DNA of 36,137 nucleotides from Velocimicrobium porci (GTDB lineage: Bacteria; Bacillota; Clostridia; Lachnospirales; Lachnospiraceae), in the NCBI RefSeq assembly GCF_009696045.1, contig NZ_VUMT01000024.1, positions 1 through 36,137 on the forward strand. The letters run 5' to 3'. Position 1 is the stretch's first letter; each line of letters starts with the position of its first letter. This document shows, one piece after another, positions 17,693 to 24,621 of the stretch. Made by a program: the position numbers and the translations under genes. Below the pieces are notes generated by a model that was not told the origin of the DNA, did no database searches, and saw only the letters and a program-made list of their open reading frames with translations.

Positions 17693-17719
17693 CCAAACAG
17701 CAGATACCCCACTGTTTGG
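17693..17719 (+). other. Inverted repeat upstream of winged-helix gene
   Basis: CCAAACAG (17693-17700) and CTGTTTGG (17712-17719) are perfect arms in the gap 17614-17791. The gap is otherwise featureless. The repeat could be an operator for the winged-helix regulator that follows. Confidence 0.45.
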
Positions 17720-17791
17720 CTGATAAGAGAATATCTTTCTTTTGTATTTACCAAAGCTTCAGCAGTAGATAAATGTAATAAGGCAGGTGAT

Positions 17792-18220
17792 GTGTATGGG
17801 AAAATGTTAGTTCTGACATTTGAGGATAATGAGGATGCTATGATGAACCGCATATTATCGTTGATAAATACCAAAGAAGAAGTCATTCAGATGTCAGGTA
17901 TGAATGAGCATTTGTTGAATTTCAAAGGTCTTATGATTGATGAAGTTCAACGGGTGATCATTCGGGAGAATCGGGAGATAGAGCTTACATATACCGAGTT
18001 TGAAATCTTGAAGCTTCTTGCAAAGCATCCGGGAATAGTGTTCAGCAAGGAACAGATTTATGATATAGTCTGGAAAGAATCCTATTCCGGTGATTACAAC
18101 ATCGTCATGAGCCATATCCGGAATATTCGGGAGAAGATAGAGGATAATCCAAGCAAGCCAATCTACATACAGACTGTTTGGGGAGTCGGCTATCGTTTCA
18201 ATAAAAATTTAATAGCATAG
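17792..18220 (+). CDS. Orphan OmpR/PhoB-type winged-helix regulator
   Basis: This protein of about 142 residues has a complete OmpR-type winged-helix domain (about 50-140; ELTYTEFEILKLLAKHPG, then SHIRNIREKI and VWGVGYRFN) but no phosphoreceiver domain. The N-terminal 50 residues are too short and lack the acidic pocket. The likely start is GTG 17792 (or ATG 17804), near AGGCAGGTGAT; the frame is open further upstream without a ribosome site. Such short regulators occur in Clostridia IMEs upstream of the relaxase genes, where they may control transfer. A strong terminator follows six bases after the stop. Confidence 0.78.
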   Translation: MYGKMLVLTFEDNEDAMMNRILSLINTKEEVIQMSGMNEHLLNFKGLMIDEVQRVIIRENREIELTYTEFEILKLLAKHPGIVFSKEQIYDIVWKESYSGDYNIVMSHIRNIREKIEDNPSKPIYIQTVWGVGYRFNKNLIA

Positions 18221-18225
18221 AAACA

Positions 18226-18260
18226 GGCAATTAAGAAACAAAATCTTGGTTGTCTTTTTT
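18226..18260 (+). terminator. Terminator after winged-helix gene
   Basis: GGCAATTAAGA (18226-18236) and TCTTGGTTGTC (18244-18254) pair along all eleven positions when G-U pairs are allowed, followed by six T. Confidence 0.7.
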
Positions 18261-18427
18261 ATTTGTAAAATACATTTACAGCGACAGGAGCAGAAAGGAG
18301 ACAGGAGTACATTGCAGAAATCAAAACGAATCAGGGCAGTTATTTAGGCGGTGTTATCCAATAAAACGGAAGCACCGCTTTTCTGTTTTACAGACAACAA
18401 ATTTAAAGAAAGCAGAGGTAATGAAAG

Positions 18428-18760
18428 ATGAATTTAGAGAATAAAATCGAAGCACAACGGAAACGCATGGAGCAGGAAAAGAACAAGTTGGATATGCTGA
18501 TGAAAAAGGCAAAGATGGAGCAGAGGAAAGCAGATAACCACAGAAAGATTGTGGTGGGTGCAAACTTTGAAACATTCCTTAATGAGCCGAGGAGGTACAG
18601 CGAGGAGCAGACCAGACGGATTATGCAGGTGGCATTTGCCACAAGAGAGGTCAAGAACTGCATGGAGCAGATTGAACGGGAGCTTGCAAGGGCGGAGGAA
18701 AAAATGCCGGATACGGCAATAAATGAGGAAGCAGACGAGGAGGAAAACGAAGAAGAATAG
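18428..18760 (+). CDS. DUF3847-like mobilisation accessory protein
   Basis: This 110-residue, highly charged protein starts MNLENKIEAQRKRMEQEKNK and is a coiled coil in its first 40 residues. Then comes the segment HRKIVVGANFETFL and a Glu-rich tail. This matches the DUF3847 family, found immediately upstream of MobA/MobL relaxases, so a relaxosome role is a fair inference. The ATG follows AGAGGTAATGAAAG. Downstream is the hairpin array and then the relaxase. Confidence 0.75.
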   Translation: MNLENKIEAQRKRMEQEKNKLDMLMKKAKMEQRKADNHRKIVVGANFETFLNEPRRYSEEQTRRIMQVAFATREVKNCMEQIERELARAEEKMPDTAINEEADEEENEEE

Positions 18761-18785
18761 GGAATGTGTAGCGTTGTAGCCAATT

Positions 18786-19066
18786 CCCTCAACTTTGTTG
18801 AGGGCGCACAGATACACCACCCTTTGGGGCGGTGCTGTGCGTTCTCCGAAGGCTCTTGCAGAGGGCAGTCGGCTACTTCGTATCCGACACAAGGTGCCTG
18901 CACCTTGTTGAACAAAAGGCAAGCCTTTTGTTATAAGGGAGCTACACTCCCTTCGGCGGTAAAAAGAACCGCCTACCCTAGTGAACTTTGCGTTCAGATG
19001 AAATCACAAAAAGACGTGCTTTCATCTGCCCACAAAGTCTGCCGATGCAACCCGCTATGTTGTGGG
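18786..19066 (+). other. Array of about ten consecutive hairpins before relaxase
   Basis: Within 281 bases I see, in order: CCCTCAAC/GTTGAGGG (18786-18804); CGCACAG/CTGTGCG with inner CACC-CCC/GGG-GGTG (18805-18841); CTCT/AGAG (18853-18863, weak); GTCGG-TAC/GTA-CCGAC (18868-18888); ACAAGGTGC/GCACCTTGT (18889-18908); AACAAAAGGC/GCCTTTTGTT (18911-18932); AAGGGAG/CTCCCTT (18935-18953); GGCGGT/ACCGCC (18955-18973); TGAAC/GTTCA (18982-18996); CAGATGAAA/TTTCATCTG (18995-19028); and CCCACAA/TTGTGGG (19029-19066). Stems follow one another with almost no spacers. The last ends at the relaxase ribosome site. Candidate roles are oriT, an RNA control element or a single-strand DNA structure. Confidence 0.9.
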
Positions 19067-19079
19067 AAAGGAGAGGACA

Positions 19080-20648
19080 GTGAAGAACGGAACAATTAGC
19101 AGCAGGGCATCCATAGTCCAGCGGAGCAAAGGACAGTCGGCGGTTGAGCAGTCAGCCTATATCAGCAGGACATCCCTTTACAGTGATTATTATGGCATGA
19201 CCTATAACAGAACTGCCAAAGAGGATTTAGTCGGTGCAGGTGTGCTTCTGCCGGAACACGCACCACCGGAATTTGCAGACAGGGCAGTATTATGGAACTC
19301 TGTAGAAAAGAACGAGAAAGCGAAGAATGCCCAGCTTGCAAGGAGCCTGAAATATTCCCTGCCCAATGAGTGGGACGAAGCCACCGCAAGGCAGGTCATG
19401 GAGCGTTTTATCAAAGAGCAGTTTGTAGATAAGGGAATGTGTGCAGATTATGGTATTCATCGTTCGTACAACGATAAAGGACAGCCTAATCTGCATATCC
19501 ATATCCTTCTTACCCTCAGACCTCTCAATGAGGATGGTACATGGGGAGCAAAATCAAGAAAAGAATACGTCCTTGACGCAGACGGTAACCGGATACCCAA
19601 TGCCAGCGGAAAAGGCTATAAAAGCCGGAAAGTAAATGTGATTGACTGGAATGAGAAAGGCAAGGCAAAGGAATGGAGAAATGCCATTGCTGAAGTTATC
19701 AATGCCACCAATGAAAAAGCAGGCATAGCCGAGCGTGTTGATCCACGTTCCTATAAGGACAGAGGGATACCTCTTATTCCGACCATTCATTTAGGGGAAA
19801 GAGCAAGTGCATTGGAACGAAAAGGCATCCGGACAGAAAGGGGCAATATCAATCGTGCAATCGAGAAATACAATGCCATGATAATGAAGATTTATGGATT
19901 TATCTCTGAACTTAAAGAGGAACTGAAAAAGGGAGTTTTCAGATTTGTTTTCGAGAGAAAAAACCGGACAGAAAAGGACGGTAATCAATCCATCAATCCT
20001 TCCGTACCGAAACAAAAGCCAGAGGTTCAGACTGCATTGGAGATGTTGCAGAAACAAAGGTCAGAAATGGTTGTAAGACCGATTTTCCCATATGTACAGA
20101 GATTTAAAGACAAGCGGCTTCTGGGTAATGTGGAACTGCTTGCAAAGCTGATTGATACAAACCATCTTGAAACATGGGAAGATGTGAGGGCGTTTGAGGA
20201 AAAGCAGACAGAGGTGTTGGAGAATTGCAGGGCAGAACTTTCAGAGTTAAGTGTGCGTTATGAGAAGTGGACGCAGGCGGTATCTGACTATGACGATTAC
20301 AAGCAGTATCAGCCAGTCATGAAAGAGTACCAGGCATTAAGCGGATTGAGGAAAAATTCCTTTAAGAAAAAGCATGAAACAGAGCTTGAAAACTATGCAA
20401 TATATCGTGACAGGGTAAAGGCAGTCATGCCGGAAAATATGAAAATATCAAAGCCATATATTGATAAGCAGTTAGCGGAGGTGTTGGCACAGCAGGAGCA
20501 GATACAGAGAAAAAGCAGTAGGGTTGCTACCGACCTTGCAAGGCTTTCCGTTTTCAAAGGCAATCTCAGGGAAATAGAAGCACAGCAGAGAGCGGACGAG
20601 CAGGCAAGGGAGCAGAACCGGGATAAGAAACACGAAAACACAATTTAA
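19080..20648 (+). CDS. MobA/MobL-family relaxase
   Basis: This 522-residue relaxase would nick the IME origin of transfer and pilot the strand into a recipient. The N-terminal region (TISSRASIVQRSKGQSAVEQ, then SAYISRTSLY) and the HUH metal site HIHILLTLRPL (His139 and His141) identify the MobA/MobL family. The relaxase domain ends near residue 240; the rest is a long basic, coiled-coil-rich tail without a recognised helicase or primase domain. The start is GTG 19080 after AAAGGAGAGG; the GTG at 19062 lies inside the last hairpin of the preceding array. A terminator follows the gene. Confidence 0.92.
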   Translation: MKNGTISSRASIVQRSKGQSAVEQSAYISRTSLYSDYYGMTYNRTAKEDLVGAGVLLPEHAPPEFADRAVLWNSVEKNEKAKNAQLARSLKYSLPNEWDEATARQVMERFIKEQFVDKGMCADYGIHRSYNDKGQPNLHIHILLTLRPLNEDGTWGAKSRKEYVLDADGNRIPNASGKGYKSRKVNVIDWNEKGKAKEWRNAIAEVINATNEKAGIAERVDPRSYKDRGIPLIPTIHLGERASALERKGIRTERGNINRAIEKYNAMIMKIYGFISELKEELKKGVFRFVFERKNRTEKDGNQSINPSVPKQKPEVQTALEMLQKQRSEMVVRPIFPYVQRFKDKRLLGNVELLAKLIDTNHLETWEDVRAFEEKQTEVLENCRAELSELSVRYEKWTQAVSDYDDYKQYQPVMKEYQALSGLRKNSFKKKHETELENYAIYRDRVKAVMPENMKISKPYIDKQLAEVLAQQEQIQRKSSRVATDLARLSVFKGNLREIEAQQRADEQAREQNRDKKHENTI

Positions 20649-20657
20649 CCACAGCGT

Positions 20658-20697
20658 AAGGTGCATGGAAAACAGAAAAGATTTCATGCACCTTTTT
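20658..20697 (+). terminator. Terminator after relaxase
   Basis: AAGGTGCATG (20658-20667) and CATGCACCTT (20685-20694) are perfect ten-base arms with a T-run to 20697. It lies just before the TnpW-like gene. Confidence 0.85.
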
Positions 20698-20717
20698 ACG
20701 TTGGGAAAAGGAGATTT

Positions 20718-20894
20718 ATGGAACAGACAGAAAAGCAGACAACGGACAAAGAACAGTGTCCGCATATCAAAAAGAAAATCGGAAGAACTACCTACAACGT
20801 GGCAATTCATTTCAGTAAAACGAGCAAGGAAACCATGACGGATAAGATTAATAGATTGATATTACATGACATAAACAGTGAAGATTTTTCTTAA
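20718..20894 (+). CDS. TnpW-like small protein (IME right end)
   Basis: This 58-residue protein starts at ATG 20718 after AAAAGGAG; the frame is open further upstream through the terminator. The segment KKKIGRTTYNVAIHFSKTSK followed by DKINRLILHD lines up with the TnpW at 248 (IRMGNSVLVVSGYFKK, then DKMARVL). It is probably the IME's own TnpW homologue, placed at the opposite end from its recombinase; in a circular form it would lie directly upstream of the recombinase. Its TAA stop lies inside the right inverted repeat. Confidence 0.7.
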   Translation: MEQTEKQTTDKEQCPHIKKKIGRTTYNVAIHFSKTSKETMTDKINRLILHDINSEDFS

Positions 20895-20902
20895 CTACCC
20901 TT
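20885..20902 (-). repeat. Right terminal inverted repeat of IME
   Basis: TTTTTCTTAACTACCCTT is the exact reverse complement of the left repeat at 12015-12032. It is 18 bases from the GA where the topB frame resumes; the left repeat is 12 bases from its GA, so the ends are not symmetrical. Confidence 0.92.
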
Positions 20903-20919
20903 GACAAAATCTTTCCGAA

Positions 20920-21612
20920 GATTCCCTTCTGTCTGCAATGGAGCGAGCCGGAAACGAGGACATGAGTGACGATGTGGAGCGCAAAGGACTCGGTACACCT
21001 GCCACCAGAGCAGACATTATAGAGAAGTTAGTCAAGGACGGTTTCGTGAAGCGTGAGAAAAAGCAGATGTTCCCCACAGAGGACGGAATGAAGCTGATTA
21101 CGGTGCTTCCCGATGTGGTGAAGTCCCCGAAACTTACCGCTGACTGGGAAAATGCCCTTACCCTTGTTGCAAAGGGCGAGATGGAGCGTGAAGACTTTAT
21201 GGCAGATATTGAAGCAATGGTATCTGACTTAATCCACACCTACCACGAAGTCAGTGACGAGCAGAAAAAGATGTTTGCACAGGAGCAGAAGGTACTTGGT
21301 AAATGTCCGAACTGCGGCGGAGAAGTAGTAAAGGGAAAATACGGAGCTTTCTGTAAGAATAAGTGCGGCATGAATGTAAGCCGGATCATGGGCGTTGCCC
21401 TGTCAGATGAACAGGTGGAAAGCCTGCTTGCCGGGAAAAAGACACTGTTAAAGGGGCTTACGAGCAAGGCGGGCAAGAAATACGATGCCTATATCATTCC
21501 GAGCGGTACGGAAGAATACCACTACACAAAGGACGGAGAAGAAAAGTCCGGTGTACAGTTTAAGTTTGTCATGGAGTTTCCCAATAAGAAATTTACGGGA
21601 AAGAAAAAATAA
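20920..21612 (+). pseudogene. topB: DNA topoisomerase III, 3' part (split by IME)
   Basis: The frame from GAT 20920 reads DSLLSAMERAGNED and continues to the end of a type IA topoisomerase: core segment GLGTPATRADIIEKLVKDGF, then a zinc-ribbon-like tail (CPNCGGEVVKG and a following CKNKCGMNV) and a domain ending FVMEFPNKKFTGKKK. It is the exact continuation of the frame broken at 12002. The first ATG (20938) has no ribosome site and in-frame TGA lies at 20902-20904, so it is unlikely to be translated alone. No further mutations are visible, consistent with a recent or reversible insertion. Confidence 0.92.
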
Positions 21613-21627
21613 AAGGAGGACGTAACA

Positions 21628-21894
21628 ATGGGAGCAGAAGAAACAAAGAAAGTACAGGACAATGAGAGCAAGGCGGACAAGTTTGTCCGTCTTGGGGAGT
21701 ATCGTGTGAACAAGGTCATTGATGCAATCGGCAGGCTTGAGAACCTTTCCAACCGCACCAGCTATGAGTACACACAGGAACAGGTAGAAGCCATGTTTTC
21801 CATCATGGAAAAAAGGCTTTTGGAAGTCAAGGGCAGATTTGCCCCAAAAAAGGAAAAAGAAGATACATTTTCATTTGGAAGAAAAGCAGAATAG
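21628..21894 (+). CDS. Uncharacterised ICE protein after topB
   Basis: This 88-residue hydrophilic protein starts MGAEETKKVQDNESKADKFV and has a conserved-looking core RVNKVIDAIGRLENLSNRTSYEYT followed by a helix EQVEAMFSIMEKRL. I believe relatives follow topB in many ICEs of this type, with unknown function. The ATG follows AAAAGGAGGACG, 15 bases after topB. It is not a membrane protein. Confidence 0.7.
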   Translation: MGAEETKKVQDNESKADKFVRLGEYRVNKVIDAIGRLENLSNRTSYEYTQEQVEAMFSIMEKRLLEVKGRFAPKKEKEDTFSFGRKAE

Positions 21895-21908
21895 GGAGGA
21901 AAGCCAGA

Positions 21909-22043
21909 ATGAAGCAGTTAGAAAAAGAAATCAATGTAACAAGCCAGAGAAACATGATGAAGAGGTACCAAATGTATGGTGCCACAGTATCAAAGCTGAC
22001 AGAGAAATCACAGAATGACACCAAGAAGGGAGAGAAAAAGTAA
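21909..22043 (+). CDS. Small basic ICE protein
   Basis: A 44-residue protein (MKQLEKEINVTSQRNMMKRY at the start, ending TKKGEKK) is preceded by a good ribosome site (GGGAGGAAAGCCAG). Its TAA overlaps the next ATG (TAATG), a coupling typical of real genes in such operons. It is basic and helical. The family is not recognised. Confidence 0.65.
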   Translation: MKQLEKEINVTSQRNMMKRYQMYGATVSKLTEKSQNDTKKGEKK

Positions 22044-23146
22044 TGGAATACAGAGATTTTGTAGAACAGGTAAAAGAGCAGATACAGGATTTTCTTCCTG
22101 AAAAGTTTTCAGATGCTGCAGTTGAGGTTAATCAGATTGTAAAGAATAATGACTGTGTTCTGGACGGTCTGATGGTAAGAACAGAAGAAAGCAATATTGC
22201 ACCTACCATTTATCTGAATCCATATTTTGAGCAGATACAGGATGGAGCTGAATTGGATGATGTATTAGCTCAGATTGCAAGTGTTTATCAGTCACATTAT
22301 ATAGATCATGATATAGATGTATCGGCAGTTACCGATTTTGACAAGATTAAGGAAAAAATTGTATGTAAGCTGATCAACGAGGAAGCAAATCAACAGTTCC
22401 TTCAGGATAAACCATATTCCAAGTTGGAAGATTTAGCAGTCGTGTATCAGATTTTAATGGATAAAACAGGAGAAGGAACTGCGACCATTACCATTACAGA
22501 TAATCTGATGGATGGATATGGAATCACACTTGAAGAACTGCATGACCAGGCGTTGCAGAATATGGATACTTTGCAGCCACATAGTTTCAAAGGAATGAAT
22601 GAGACGGTTGTGGAGATGATTGCAGTTGATATTGCAAGAGAACAAAATGTGGGTATGGATGAAGCAAAAGAAATGGCAATGCAGATGATGCCGGATATTC
22701 CCGATACCATGTTTGTGCTGACAAATGATACAAAAGTAAATGGGGCGGCTGCAATTTTAAACGATGATATCAGACAGGAGATCGCTGAGAAGGTAGGAGA
22801 TTTTTACATGCTGCCTTCTTCAATCCATGAAACGCTGATTATACCGAAAGATGCGGGAATGGAGTTTAAAGAACTTGAGCAAATGGTACAGGAAGTAAAT
22901 CAGACACAGGTGGCGCCGGGAGAACGTCTTTCGGATCATGTATATGAGTATGATGCCAAAGAACATGAACTGTTCCGCAGTGACCGGGCAGAGGAACGTT
23001 CCAAGCAGAAAGAGGAAAAAAGAGATAACCGTCATGAGCGTGTTTCAGTAAAAGAGAAACTTGCGGAGAAAAAAGATGCCGTTATTAAGATGAATGCCGG
23101 GAAAGAGCATTCTGCACCAGAAAAGAAAAAGGAAGCCGTAATATAG
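22043..23146 (+). CDS. DUF5688-like ICE protein
   Basis: This 367-residue soluble acidic protein starts MEYRDFVEQVKEQIQDFLPE and contains ISxNDCVLDGLxVRxEExNIAPTIYLNPYFEQ-like sequence characteristic of what I know as DUF5688 proteins, common in Lachnospiraceae ICEs and of unknown function. The C-terminus is basic and carries [12 protein letters not shown] (about 332-343), nearly identical to the tail of the giant helicase. It is coupled to the small gene upstream. It lacks enzymatic motifs that I can recognise. Confidence 0.75.
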   Translation: MEYRDFVEQVKEQIQDFLPEKFSDAAVEVNQIVKNNDCVLDGLMVRTEESNIAPTIYLNPYFEQIQDGAELDDVLAQIASVYQSHYIDHDIDVSAVTDFDKIKEKIVCKLINEEANQQFLQDKPYSKLEDLAVVYQILMDKTGEGTATITITDNLMDGYGITLEELHDQALQNMDTLQPHSFKGMNETVVEMIAVDIAREQNVGMDEAKEMAMQMMPDIPDTMFVLTNDTKVNGAAAILNDDIRQEIAEKVGDFYMLPSSIHETLIIPKDAGMEFKELEQMVQEVNQTQVAPGERLSDHVYEYDAKEHELFRSDRAEERSKQKEEKRDNRHERVSVKEKLAEKKDAVIKMNAGKEHSAPEKKKEAVI

Positions 23147-23158
23147 GAGGAGTTGCAT

Positions 23159-23488
23159 ATGTATACAACAGGAGATAAGTTATTAAACGTGATGAAAGAG
23201 GAAGAAATCGGGATTGCGGAGCTTTCCAGAATTTCCGCTGTGCCGGAGAGAACAATCCTTGACATTATGGCAGGAGTTAAGGAACCGGAGCTTGGCGTTA
23301 TGTGCAAGATTGCAGAGGGACTTGGCATCTGTGTCCATGAGCTTCGTGCGGATGAGGAACGCTATGCGGTATCCGTTCCTAAGGATACCCTTGCAAAGCT
23401 GATCGTTGTCAGCGAGATTAACAAGGTGGAGCTTGAGGAACTGATACATAGTATTCTGGAGCAAGGCATTGAGGATCATTATTTCTAA
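23159..23488 (+). CDS. XRE-like helix-turn-helix regulator
   Basis: This 109-residue protein starts at ATG 23159 after AGGAGGAG; a TTG two codons earlier is less well placed. Residues 5-60 look like a Cro/CI-type helix-turn-helix (LLNVMKEEEIGIAELSRISA, VPERTILDIMAGVKEPELG, MCKIAEGLGICVHEL). The C-terminal 45 residues form another helical part. It may control ICE genes. The AT-rich cargo operon begins directly after it, so it marks the left side of a cargo insertion site. Confidence 0.8.
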   Translation: MYTTGDKLLNVMKEEEIGIAELSRISAVPERTILDIMAGVKEPELGVMCKIAEGLGICVHELRADEERYAVSVPKDTLAKLIVVSEINKVELEELIHSILEQGIEDHYF

Positions 23489-23533
23489 AAAGGGTATGCG
23501 TAAGCAAATGGCGAGAAGTTGTATGAAATGTAA

Positions 23534-23562
23534 TTGAGATGAAGGCGTATAAATGGTATAAT
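23534..23562 (+). promoter_or_regulatory. Strong promoter of cargo operon
   Basis: The -35 box TTGAGA (23534-23539) and perfect -10 box TATAAT (23557-23562) are separated by exactly 17 bases. The start codon of the HEPN-motif gene is 107 bases downstream. The -10 box lies within the left arm of the 21-bp palindrome. Confidence 0.75.
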
Positions 23563-23601
23563 TGCTATACTGAGATATTAAGCAATAATACCATTTATAC
23601 G
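23546..23601 (+). promoter_or_regulatory. 21-bp palindrome over the cargo promoter
   Basis: The arms 23546-23566 and 23581-23601 are inverted repeats matching at 20 of 21 positions, with a 14-base gap. Transcription should start near 23569, inside the gap, so the two arms cannot both be in the transcript. The palindrome is therefore best read as a DNA operator. No dedicated regulator is encoded in the operon. Confidence 0.85.
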
Positions 23602-23669
23602 AGAAAAAAGTTGATAGCAATATATTCATGATAGTATATGTGCAGTATTGTCTATAGAAGGAGGTTCAT

Positions 23670-24572
23670 ATGGGAAAGGAACATGTTTCTGATAATATGG
23701 ATATTATCAAAAAAGCATATGATATTTTGAAAAAAGGATATGCTTTTCACAATAGTACATTGTGCATTCAAATGTCCTATTTTAAAGGTTTATCTGAGGA
23801 AGATTATAAAAGAGTTGATTACAAGTTAAAAGCAATACGGCAGGATTATGCAAAAATGCTTGTGATAATGAATAGTATTGATAGAACTTATTTGGCATAT
23901 CAAAAAAATGAGTATATTCCAACATATTTGTCGATTATGAACAATCAAGCAACCGCTGAATTGGGATGCTTTATTGAATATTTGTTTGCAAAATATCGAG
24001 TAATATTGGAGTATATTCAACAAATTTTGGAAATATGCATACCGCCAAGATTTGATGAGGCTCAAGCAAGTAAATACAGCCAATTAAAAAAGTCACATAA
24101 AAAATATAATTTTTTATTGAAATATATTGCGGAGAATATTGGAGAAGATAATAATCTTTTAAATATGGAGTGGTTTCAGTCTATTAGAGTAGAGAGAGAT
24201 TTTATAATACATGATGGTGCTACTTGCTTAGTTTTTGGGGATAAAGAAAATCTACTATTTAAGGTTATGACTACGGATGCTTTGGATAAAGATGAGGAAA
24301 TAGAACAAGATACTTTTTTTATAAATGATAAAGGATTGGTATATTACTCTCGATATTGGGGCTTGCAAATTTCTAAGTTGATAATTTTTTCTGAAACTGT
24401 TTTGGGATTTTTAATGAATGACAGTAGAATGTCAGACGAAGCTAAATGGAGATTAGAACAAATACAATTACAAGGGAAAAATGTGTTTGTTGATGAGGAT
24501 GGTATAGAAGTTAAAGATAGCCAAGATGTTCTTGTAGATATATTAAGGTCAATAATAGAATCTGATAGGTGA
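23670..24572 (+). CDS. HEPN-motif protein, putative defence component
   Basis: This 300-residue all-helical, AT-rich-coded protein has no membrane segment. Residues 100-190 contain a helix with [20 protein letters not shown] and then the sequence [11 protein letters not shown], where Arg176 and His181 fit the R-x4-6-H signature of HEPN nucleases. The C-terminal third mixes strands and helices. HEPN proteins are often RNases or nucleotide transferase partners in toxin-antitoxin and anti-phage systems. The start follows AGAAGGAGGTTC. It is the first gene of a three-gene operon with the TIR-like/nuclease fusion. The HEPN call rests on one motif and helical content. Confidence 0.65.
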   Translation: MGKEHVSDNMDIIKKAYDILKKGYAFHNSTLCIQMSYFKGLSEEDYKRVDYKLKAIRQDYAKMLVIMNSIDRTYLAYQKNEYIPTYLSIMNNQATAELGCFIEYLFAKYRVILEYIQQILEICIPPRFDEAQASKYSQLKKSHKKYNFLLKYIAENIGEDNNLLNMEWFQSIRVERDFIIHDGATCLVFGDKENLLFKVMTTDALDKDEEIEQDTFFINDKGLVYYSRYWGLQISKLIIFSETVLGFLMNDSRMSDEAKWRLEQIQLQGKNVFVDEDGIEVKDSQDVLVDILRSIIESDR

Positions 24573-24621
24573 TATAAGTTGAAACAATATTAAAAGCTTA
24601 TATTTGGATATGGAGGAATTT

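Larger units (their letters stand above)
12002..20921 (+). mobile_element. 8.9 kb IME nested in topB
   Basis: The element begins at the GA of codon GAC 12002 (or GA 11999) and ends at GA 20920-20921 (or 20917). Deleting one copy plus the interior (8918 bp) joins HFTED to SLLSAMERAGNE in frame, the normal topB sequence. It carries a TnpX-type recombinase next to the left end, a MobA/MobL relaxase and a TnpW-like gene at the right end, and regulators between. GA crossover dinucleotides are known for the Tn4451/Tn5397 recombinases, which agrees. The element has no secretion genes, so it would need a helper such as the ICE it sits in. Confidence 0.88.

Noticed and set aside
18428-18922. Minus-strand open frames opposite the DUF3847-like gene
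   Set aside because: Low-complexity Phe/Leu/Ser-rich translations opposite a Glu/Lys-rich coiled coil, as expected for antisense shadows.
18786-19066. Hairpin array as a CRISPR or integron-like repeat array
   Set aside because: The hairpins differ in sequence and spacing, and there are no constant repeats or spacers.
18764-19099. 111-codon open frame across the hairpin array
   Set aside because: No ribosome site, Cys-rich unusual composition, and the DNA is almost wholly made of inverted repeats; it also overlaps the relaxase start. Treated as chance.
20901-20929. TTGACA at the IME right end as an outward promoter for the topB 3' part
   Set aside because: There is no -10-like box 16-18 bases downstream (the bases there are CCCTTC), and no ribosome site precedes the first ATG.
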